From: Levilactobacillus humaensis
GTDB lineage: Bacteria > Bacillota > Bacilli > Lactobacillales > Lactobacillaceae
Assembly: GCF_024345185.1 (NCBI RefSeq)
Contig: NZ_BROB01000008.1
Location: forward strand, 1-64,000
Length of the DNA stretch: 64,000 bases
Reading direction: 5' to 3'
This document shows positions 58,457 to 64,000 of this stretch, in pieces. The translations under genes were made by a program, and so were the position numbers. The notes beneath the pieces were generated by a model. It worked only from the letters and a program-made list of their open reading frames with translations, did no database searches and was not told the origin of the DNA. Within the stretch, counting starts at the first letter, position 1. Each line of letters opens with the position of its first letter.

Positions 58457-58663
58457 ATGCATGAGAAATATCGAACAGTGGCCTATAATGGGCCACTCCG
58501 AATCCGCCGTAAGGCATCTAATATGTTCCTTGGCAACCTGGTCACGGTGAACGCCGACGTCGATCTTGAGACGGGGCAAGTGACCTTTTTCGTGGATGAC
58601 GCTTCATTAGCGACGTTAAGGGCGGATTATCAAAAGAAAGTTGATCGTTTACATAAAAAATGA
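58457..58663 (+). CDS. Small hypothetical protein downstream of the MFS gene
   Basis: 68 residues, GGGGAGG upstream. It opens with a beta-rich, basic segment (MHEKYRTVAYNGPLRIRRKA) and ends in a charged helix (LRADYQKKVDRLHKK). No membrane segment and no known family. It sits within the MarR-controlled transcript and before the shared terminator. Confidence 0.65.
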   Translation: MHEKYRTVAYNGPLRIRRKASNMFLGNLVTVNADVDLETGQVTFFVDDASLATLRADYQKKVDRLHKK

Positions 58664-58665
58664 AA

Positions 58666-58724
58666 ACAAGTGGCCTCCTAAACAAAGATAATTATCGTCT
58701 CTGGTTAGGGGGTCACTTGTTTTA
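58666..58724. terminator. Bidirectional terminator between MFS unit and adhesin
   Basis: ACAAGTGGCCTCCTAA pairs with TTAGGGGGTCACTTGT around a 23-nt loop, with T-rich flanks on both sides. Confidence 0.8.
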
Positions 58725-58746
58725 AGCTTGATTAGTCAGATTGGAA

Positions 58747-61167
58747 TTACCACCGACGTCGGAATCCGAGAACACTCGTGATTGATAGGAGGAGTGCCCC
58801 CAGTGCTGCCCACCAGGTTGACTGTTCGTTGGTTTGCGGAAGAGTATTTGTAGATTTGGTCGTTGTCGAAGTCTGTGTTGACGATGACGTCTTCACATAA
58901 CCAGACGCCAAATGGCGCGGCGCTTTAGCCCGAGTTGCCGCACGATAATGTGGCTTTTGACTCACTATACCTGGTCTTTGACCAGTTGTCGGTTTGGTGA
59001 CCGGTCGTGGTGTTTTGCCAGGTTGGGGATCGGTTGGAACGGTCGGTGGTGTCGTGGGATCTGTCGGATCAGTCCCAGGATTAGGCTCGGTTGGATTTGT
59101 CGTTCCAGTCCCATTACCAGGCGTTGTGGTCCCGGACCCATCCCCGGGGTCAGTCGTTGCTGGGGCAGAAACGGTTACAGGAACTGTTGCGGTTACCGTA
59201 TTTCCAAGATCATCGGTATACGTATAGGTGACGGTGTAGGTTCCCGCTTTGGCGGAATCGATCGCGGTTACGGTTTGCCCACCGGCATCCTGAATCGTTT
59301 CAGTTAGCGCCTGACTGCTGAGGGCGTCGGCAACTGAAACGGGTTGTCCATCACTACCGGTTAAGCCAGTGATACCCGTTCCTGTCGTCCAGGAGGACCC
59401 GGAAGGTAAGGTTACGGGGGATGTGTCCGTTTGAATCGCTAGTGGACTGGTAGTCACGTTAATGGTGGCTGGCGCACTAGTCGTTGTGTTTCCTTGAGCA
59501 TCGAGATAGCTGAAGGTGACCGTATATTTTCCAGTTTGTGTGGTGTCGACTTTACCATTAACGGTGAGGTCACTGATCTGCAGGGGCGTGCCATCGGGAC
59601 CGATCGCACTTTCCAAGTTCGTGCTGGAATCCCACTTGGCCTTGGGCCCCGCGACCAAAGTGCTGTCTTTCGGCGCTAGGGCCGTTTGAATGCGGGTGAC
59701 ATAGACCGTATAGGCCTGACCACCAGTTGCGTTTAGCGTGGCACCGGCAGCCGGGGCTTTGTATTCAATCTGCGAGGCCGTTCGCGTGATAGTGCCAACG
59801 GGCGTGCCGTCCGCTAATTTAAGGGATGGTTCCCAGTAGTCGGTAGTGCTCAGACCAAGATCGGCAAGGGTGACCTTATAGGAAGTTCCCGAGTTTCCAG
59901 TTACTGAAACTGGTGTTGAAGTGAGCAGTTGATTTCCGTTGGATGCGTCATAAACGGTGTAGGTGTCGGTGACGTTGGACTCAACGTAGTTCACGACCCG
60001 TTTCATACTGGTTCCACCAGAAGTTAAGGCGATGCCTTCGATATTGGCATCGGGTGCGCCAATGTTGTCTCCCAGTGAAGAAACAGGAATAGACACATAA
60101 CCACCGGATAGCGACTTGGTTAAATCACCGATACCGGCAAAAAGGACCCCCGTTTCCGACACTTCGGCGAGATTTCCGGCATTAGCGGAGACACTCGTAT
60201 AGGAACGGTCTGTGGTTGTCTTAATAGGCAAGATCATCTTAGTCTGGTCCTTGTACTTTGCTGCTGGGTCCACATAGGTGACTTTGGCGCCATCATTGGG
60301 CCGGAAGTAGAAGGCCTGTCGTCCGTCTGTTGTGTTCCCCAATTGGAAGACATCGAGTGATTGGATGTCAGCGTATTTTTGAATTGCCGTGGCATATTCT
60401 GAGGCGCCCTTTTTAAAATCATCAAGCGTGGCGGAAGTACCTGCAGGCATCACAACGTAAAAGCCATAGAGGGGATCATTGACGGCCAATCCATTTGATC
60501 CACCGAAAAAGTAGGGCATCAGTAAGATTGGCGCATAGGCGCCATAAGTTGTCACCATACCGTTCGTAATATCAACATAGAAGTTAGAGACTTTGGGCAC
60601 CGTGGTCAGGGGTACTGCGGTTGGTGCGGTTACCGCAACTTCACGTGCTTGACGCGGCGCTGTCACCGATAAGGCACTTATCTTATCGGTGTCGATTTTT
60701 GAGCCATTTGAAACAGACGTCTCGTCACTCTCAGAGGTAGTCTCTACCGGGTCGTCTGGCTGATCATCCTCATCGTCGTCTTTCAACAAGTTGTTTGAAT
60801 TAATATCTTCAGTTGGGTCGCTTGCCGGCTGGTCTTGAGAAGACGAGTCTTCGTCAGTATTAGATTGCGTGTCATCACCAGTCGCTTCATCTGGTGGGGT
60901 CGACTCAGAGTTAGTATCGGTTTTTGAGAAATCGGTATCGGTTATGTCAGTTGTGACGGGTTGATCGGATTGCGATTTATCCGCTGTTTCTGTGGTCTGT
61001 GGCGTTGTGTCATCACTCGTAGTTGTTGCGGCTTGTGCGGTGACGATGGCGCCACCCGTAATGGCAACGGTGGTGATGGCGGCCGTCAGCCAGAGCTTGC
61101 CAGCCTTGTAAAGCTTGTAGTGTGTTTTAGGGGTGGTTTGGTGAAGCTGGTTTCCATGTCTAAACAT
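58747..61167 (-). CDS. KxYKxGKxW-signal, LPXTG-anchored adhesin with Ig-like repeats
   Basis: 806 residues; CAGGAGC upstream. Signal KLYKAGKLW (18-26), cleavage near VTAQA. An acidic Asp/Ser/Glu/Thr-rich region (about 48-155) precedes a globular head (about 180-520) with GRQAFYFRPNDGAKVTY, matching the head of the protein at 35576-38248. Two Ig-like modules (about 525-670) follow, then a Pro/Thr/Asp linker (TNPTEPNPGTDPTDPTTPP), LPQTNE, a hydrophobic segment and FRRRW. It is a distant paralogue of the 890-residue adhesin 21 kb away. Confidence 0.9.
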   Translation of the reverse strand: MFRHGNQLHQTTPKTHYKLYKAGKLWLTAAITTVAITGGAIVTAQAATTTSDDTTPQTTETADKSQSDQPVTTDITDTDFSKTDTNSESTPPDEATGDDTQSNTDEDSSSQDQPASDPTEDINSNNLLKDDDEDDQPDDPVETTSESDETSVSNGSKIDTDKISALSVTAPRQAREVAVTAPTAVPLTTVPKVSNFYVDITNGMVTTYGAYAPILLMPYFFGGSNGLAVNDPLYGFYVVMPAGTSATLDDFKKGASEYATAIQKYADIQSLDVFQLGNTTDGRQAFYFRPNDGAKVTYVDPAAKYKDQTKMILPIKTTTDRSYTSVSANAGNLAEVSETGVLFAGIGDLTKSLSGGYVSIPVSSLGDNIGAPDANIEGIALTSGGTSMKRVVNYVESNVTDTYTVYDASNGNQLLTSTPVSVTGNSGTSYKVTLADLGLSTTDYWEPSLKLADGTPVGTITRTASQIEYKAPAAGATLNATGGQAYTVYVTRIQTALAPKDSTLVAGPKAKWDSSTNLESAIGPDGTPLQISDLTVNGKVDTTQTGKYTVTFSYLDAQGNTTTSAPATINVTTSPLAIQTDTSPVTLPSGSSWTTGTGITGLTGSDGQPVSVADALSSQALTETIQDAGGQTVTAIDSAKAGTYTVTYTYTDDLGNTVTATVPVTVSAPATTDPGDGSGTTTPGNGTGTTNPTEPNPGTDPTDPTTPPTVPTDPQPGKTPRPVTKPTTGQRPGIVSQKPHYRAATRAKAPRHLASGYVKTSSSTQTSTTTKSTNTLPQTNEQSTWWAALGALLLSITSVLGFRRRW

Positions 61168-61462
61168 GTGAGTTGCTCCTGTCAGACCATCGATTGGGTG
61201 GAACCTAGTATCCTAGTCCTAGTATGCTTACCAATCGAAGGTCACGTTTACTATACTATTGATAGTAACACAAAATGATTTAAATATATATTGGTTGACT
61301 ATACAAACTTACTGGCGCGATCACTAGCCCCGTTGTTTCTTTTCGAGCAAGCAGATTGAAGGCGGAATTTCGGCAACTGTTGTATGATAGTGTCAGTTGT
61401 TAACCGATTTTGACTACCCCCACCGCTGAACACCAGCGAAATTACCGAAAGGATGGGAGAAA
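61168..61462. other. 295-bp divergent region between adhesin and glutathione peroxidase
   Basis: AT-rich. TATGAT (61383-61388) may be the -10 of the peroxidase gene, but the -35 is not clear. Nothing else is identified. Confidence 0.4.
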
Positions 61463-61945
61463 ATGACGACAGTTTACGATTTCACAGAAACCGAAATGAG
61501 TAACCAGTCCATTGATTTTAACGATTACAAGGGGAAGGTTGTTCTGATTGTGAACACCGCCAGCAAGTGTGGGTTCACACCCCAATTAACCGGCCTGGAA
61601 GCCCTTTACAAGCAGTACAAGGACAAGGGATTTGAAGTCTTGGGTCTGCCTTCCAATCAATTCAATCAAGAACTCGATTCCGACGAAGCGACCCATAACT
61701 TCTGTCAAATGCACTTTGGCGTGACCTTCCCAATGACCAAGCACGTTCAGGTCAACGGTGAGGGTGAAGATGGCTTGTACACATACCTGAAGTCTCAAGC
61801 TGGCCACGGTCCAATCGAATGGAACTTCACTAAGTTCCTCGTGGGGCGTGACGGTGAAGTCTTGGGTCGTTTCGCACCAGGGACGCCGCCAGAAAGTCTG
61901 GAACCAACGATTATTGCCGCGTTGGGTAATGTCGCGGAAGACTAA
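61463..61945 (+). CDS. Glutathione peroxidase family thiol peroxidase
   Basis: 160 residues; GGATGGGAG upstream. The catalytic Cys36 lies in NTASKCGFTPQ. The Gln (NQFNQE, Q69) and Trp120-Asn121 (WNFTKF) of the catalytic tetrad are present. It is cysteine-type and so probably uses thioredoxin or glutathione to reduce peroxides. The codon bias (GGT, AAG, TTC) indicates high expression. It is single, with a strong terminator. Confidence 0.93.
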   Translation: MTTVYDFTETEMSNQSIDFNDYKGKVVLIVNTASKCGFTPQLTGLEALYKQYKDKGFEVLGLPSNQFNQELDSDEATHNFCQMHFGVTFPMTKHVQVNGEGEDGLYTYLKSQAGHGPIEWNFTKFLVGRDGEVLGRFAPGTPPESLEPTIIAALGNVAED

Positions 61946-61971
61946 AAACTGATAAATTAACCGATTTTTAT

Positions 61972-62013
61972 GAAGCGATTGGCCAGGAGTTAGTCATGGC
62001 CAATCGCTTTTTG
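61972..62013 (+). terminator. Terminator of the glutathione peroxidase gene
   Basis: AAGCGATTGGCCA, 11-nt loop, TGGCCAATCGCTT then TTTT. Confidence 0.9.
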
Positions 62014-62094
62014 AGTGCCACTGACGCACCTGTTATGATTTTGTCCCCGGTGGTATACTGACCCACAATTAACACTTGAATGGGGGACGATTGG

Positions 62095-62763
62095 ATGGCA
62101 TTAATCACAGCGGAAGATTACTTATTAGTTACCGAACATATTGGACAGAAGCCGGTCCTGCGAACGCGATTCACGACGCAGGCCTACTTTGTTTTTGGCG
62201 CAGTCCTCGACCTGATCCGACAGGGTGGCTTACAGATTGCGGATGGCCGATTGGCTTTGGGAAAGGCGACTGTTTTGACGACCCAACCCGAATTTCTGAA
62301 ATCACTCTGTGATCGGCTACTGACGGATTTACCCAAGGCCGAGACACCAGAAGATTCGCTAAAATTGGTGACGAGCTGGACAATTGCCAATGATCTCTAT
62401 GATGGCATCATGGCGCAGCTCCAGAAACAGGGTGACGTCACCCCACAGGTCTTTCAAAATAATCTGAAGCCGCACGTGATTGCAGTGCCCCAACCGGCTA
62501 GCCGACAACGGGTACGCGATGAGTTGGTTGCGACGATTCGGGAACGGCGGGACAACTCAGGTTTGGTCGACCTCTGGCTGATCTTGGCTCAGCAGGACGC
62601 GTTACGTTGGCTTATCAGTGACCATGATCTTCCTGACTTGAAGGCAGCTTTCGCGGATCGGTTAGCGGCCAGTCCGGCTCTCAGGACGACACAGCAACTG
62701 GCAGCGACAGTTGGCGAGGTGATTCAGGCCAAAAAGTTTTGGATGGACAGCTGGTTGAGTTAA
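62095..62763 (+). CDS. Hypothetical protein, possibly GPP34/GOLPH3-like
   Basis: 222 residues from the ATG at 62095 (GGGGGACG upstream). The N-terminus ALITAEDYLLVTEHIGQKPVL and the AVLDLIRQGGLQIADGRLALG block (about 33-53) resemble GPP34-type phosphoinositide-binding proteins in outline. The remainder is helical with a conserved-looking LWLILAQQDALRWLISD. There is no signal or membrane segment. The family call is uncertain. Confidence 0.55.
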   Translation: MALITAEDYLLVTEHIGQKPVLRTRFTTQAYFVFGAVLDLIRQGGLQIADGRLALGKATVLTTQPEFLKSLCDRLLTDLPKAETPEDSLKLVTSWTIANDLYDGIMAQLQKQGDVTPQVFQNNLKPHVIAVPQPASRQRVRDELVATIRERRDNSGLVDLWLILAQQDALRWLISDHDLPDLKAAFADRLAASPALRTTQQLAATVGEVIQAKKFWMDSWLS

Positions 62764-62814
62764 AAAAGTTTGGAACAAATTGAGAGCTAGCTCAATTTGT
62801 TCCAAACTTTTTTT
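62763..62814 (+). terminator. Strong terminator of the GPP34-like gene
   Basis: AAAAAGTTTGGAACAAATTG and AG on the left pair perfectly with the right arm CTCAATTTGTTCCAAACTTT around AGCTAG, followed by more T. Confidence 0.92.
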
Positions 62815-62952
62815 CGTATCAGGCCATCTAGCTGAAACGTGCGTCACCAGGCAACCAGCTCCGCTTAACCCCGTTTGTTGAATACTCCAAGCCCGAGATT
62901 TTTCAATAAACGACGTTAATGCTCACTAGTTAACCGCCCGGTGTCCCACTCC

Positions 62953-63669
62953 TTATAAAAAGAGATAGTACAATCCGCTCAACCCGATGAACAGGTAAAT
63001 CAAGCGTTTCACGGCGGCCATATTTAGGCGATTGAGTAAGTGAGCGGCAATGACCGTGCCGACGAATGCGCCAATCATTCCGATTAGAATGGCGGGAACG
63101 TTGCTGACAGTGAGAATTCCCTGACTGACACGTAGGGTTGTGATGTAGATAATATCAATCAGGAAGAAGGTCTGGACCGTGGCCACGTATTCCCCCGTCG
63201 TTGAGGAGAGGGTTAAGAAGTACAGTGCCATCAGTGGTCCGCCGATCCCGAAGAGACCATTGAAGAAGCCAGAGATGAGCATGAACCCAATCGCTATGAT
63301 CAGGGGATAGGGATGGCTACCAGCCTTGGGTGCCAGGGTGAAGTAGAGGGCCAACGCGACCAGCAGCACCCCTAACAGGTGGCGGAGGAGTTGGAGGTCC
63401 AGATGTTGGCCCAGATGCACCGACCAGGTGGCCATGGCGGCGTAGACCACGAAGGGCAGGATGACGCGTCGTAAATGAATGTCGTGACGATAGCGAATGG
63501 TCAAGGTGACCACACTGGCCGCCATGATCAGAGTGGCGACCCCGGCCCCCTGAGCAATGGGCATCACCGATGGTAACACAATCATCATAATAATCGCGGA
63601 TCCAAAACCAGTCAGGCCTTGGACGAGTCCGGCCAAGAGGCCGAAAACAAGAATCAGTAACCAGGTCAT
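62953..63669 (-). CDS. Sulfite exporter TauE/SafE family protein
   Basis: 238 residues from the ATG at 63669 (GGGAGACG upstream). About eight membrane helices; two family motifs are seen: GLLAGLVQGLTGFGSAIIMM (about 11-30) and ISGFFNGLFGIGGPLMALYFL (about 129-149), with the characteristic G-F-G and GIGGP turns. The family exports sulfite, sulfonates or other small anions. It is divergent from a GntR gene that may control it. Confidence 0.9.
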   Translation of the reverse strand: MTWLLILVFGLLAGLVQGLTGFGSAIIMMIVLPSVMPIAQGAGVATLIMAASVVTLTIRYRHDIHLRRVILPFVVYAAMATWSVHLGQHLDLQLLRHLLGVLLVALALYFTLAPKAGSHPYPLIIAIGFMLISGFFNGLFGIGGPLMALYFLTLSSTTGEYVATVQTFFLIDIIYITTLRVSQGILTVSNVPAILIGMIGAFVGTVIAAHLLNRLNMAAVKRLIYLFIGLSGLYYLFL

Positions 63670-63766
63670 CAAAACGTCTCCCTTGTTCAAGTTAAGTTAA
63701 GTTTGCCGGATTCCGAAAAAGAAGTCAACGGGGGTTGCTAATACCCCAGGATGATGTTATGGTAAT

Positions 63767-63790
63767 AGTGTAATAGGGAAATAGAACACT
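63767..63790 (+). promoter_or_regulatory. Likely autoregulatory operator of the GntR gene
   Basis: AGTGT (63767-63771) and ACACT (63786-63790) form an inverted repeat just after a possible promoter TTGCTA (63735-63740), 17 bp, TATGGT (63758-63763). YtrA-type GntR proteins bind AT-rich palindromes of this sort. Confidence 0.45.
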
Positions 63791-63806
63791 AGTGAGGTGG
63801 GACGAT

Positions 63807-64000
63807 ATGCATTTCGACGATAAGATTCCAATCTATTATCAGATTAAGACCCACATTTATCACGAGATCATCATGGGGACGTTACAGCCGGGCGAGAAGT
63901 TGCCATCAGTTCGACAGCTGGCGCTGGACGTGACGGCCAACGTTAATACGGTTCAACGCGCGTTGAGCGAGATGATTGCAGCGGGGATAATTGACTCTAA
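63807..64000 (+). CDS. GntR family transcriptional regulator, YtrA type (3' end outside window)
   Basis: The frame is open from the ATG at 63807 to the window end (64 complete codons seen), with GAGGTGGG upstream. FDDKIPIYYQIKTHIYHEII, then GTLQPGEKLPSVRQLALDVTANVNTVQRALSEM, is the GntR winged helix-turn-helix with the YtrA-type start. Genes of this type usually head an ABC exporter operon. The remainder is not visible. Confidence 0.85.
   Translation, partial: MHFDDKIPIYYQIKTHIYHEIIMGTLQPGEKLPSVRQLALDVTANVNTVQRALSEMIAAGIIDS

Overview
The window looks like a chromosomal segment of a heterofermentative lactobacillus, most likely Levilactobacillus or a near relative. This rests on an 819-residue xylulose-5-phosphate/fructose-6-phosphate phosphoketolase, an ammonia-dependent asparagine synthetase (AsnA) behind a T-box leader, an Apf-like secreted protein, WxL and DUF916-type surface proteins, and several KxYKxGKxW/LPXTG adhesins. 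No rRNA, tRNA, CRISPR array, prophage or intact insertion sequence was seen. Species assignment is an inference.

Layout. 1-2130: C-terminal part of a repeat-rich LPXTG protein. 2.2-6.2 kb: secreted tyrosine phosphatase, small stress/metabolic genes and two orphan antitoxins. 6.4-9.3 kb: a probable structured RNA, then the phosphoketolase gene. 9.3-13.6 kb: TetR/oxidoreductase pair, a GGDEF membrane protein and an esterase. 13.8-17.1 kb: a WxL/DUF916 surface operon. 17.2-25.9 kb: the first copy of a structured repeat, an Rrf2 regulator, an NADP-binding protein, a Pro/Glu-repeat LPXTG protein, a zinc alcohol dehydrogenase, LysR with two aldo-keto reductases, and an AbrB-like/membrane protein. 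26.2-33.7 kb: a BspA-MucBP-WxL protein, a GH46 chitosanase lipoprotein, regulators, an Apf-like protein and uppP. 33.7-41.1 kb: second and third copies of the repeat, T-box-asnA, a long adhesin, an NTF2-like protein and map. 41.5-46.4 kb: two tandem paralogous LRR-MucBP adhesins. 47.0-48.9 kb: a RelBE module next to a decayed duplicate. 48.9-54.4 kb: a six-gene operon of ABC importer plus two phosphatases. 54.9-64.0 kb: purine permease, MarR/MFS pair, another adhesin, glutathione peroxidase, a TauE/SafE exporter and a truncated GntR regulator.

How parts fit together. Cell-surface biology dominates: four KxYKxGKxW or LPXTG adhesins visible with their N-termini or nearly so, two further LPXTG ends and three WxL proteins. 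A second theme is phosphate: the secreted phosphatase, uppP and the ABC-phosphatase operon each have a promoter with TTTACA exactly 9 bp before the -10 hexamer and further TTTACA-like hexamers at exact multiples of 11 bp, the layout of PhoP-activated promoters in Bacillus. This suggests a local Pho regulon.

The most novel observation is a dispersed element of about 180 nt present three times (near 17.26, 33.73 and 39.05 kb). Its stems differ in sequence between copies but keep base pairing, so it appears to be selected as an RNA (or DNA hairpin) structure and not as a protein.
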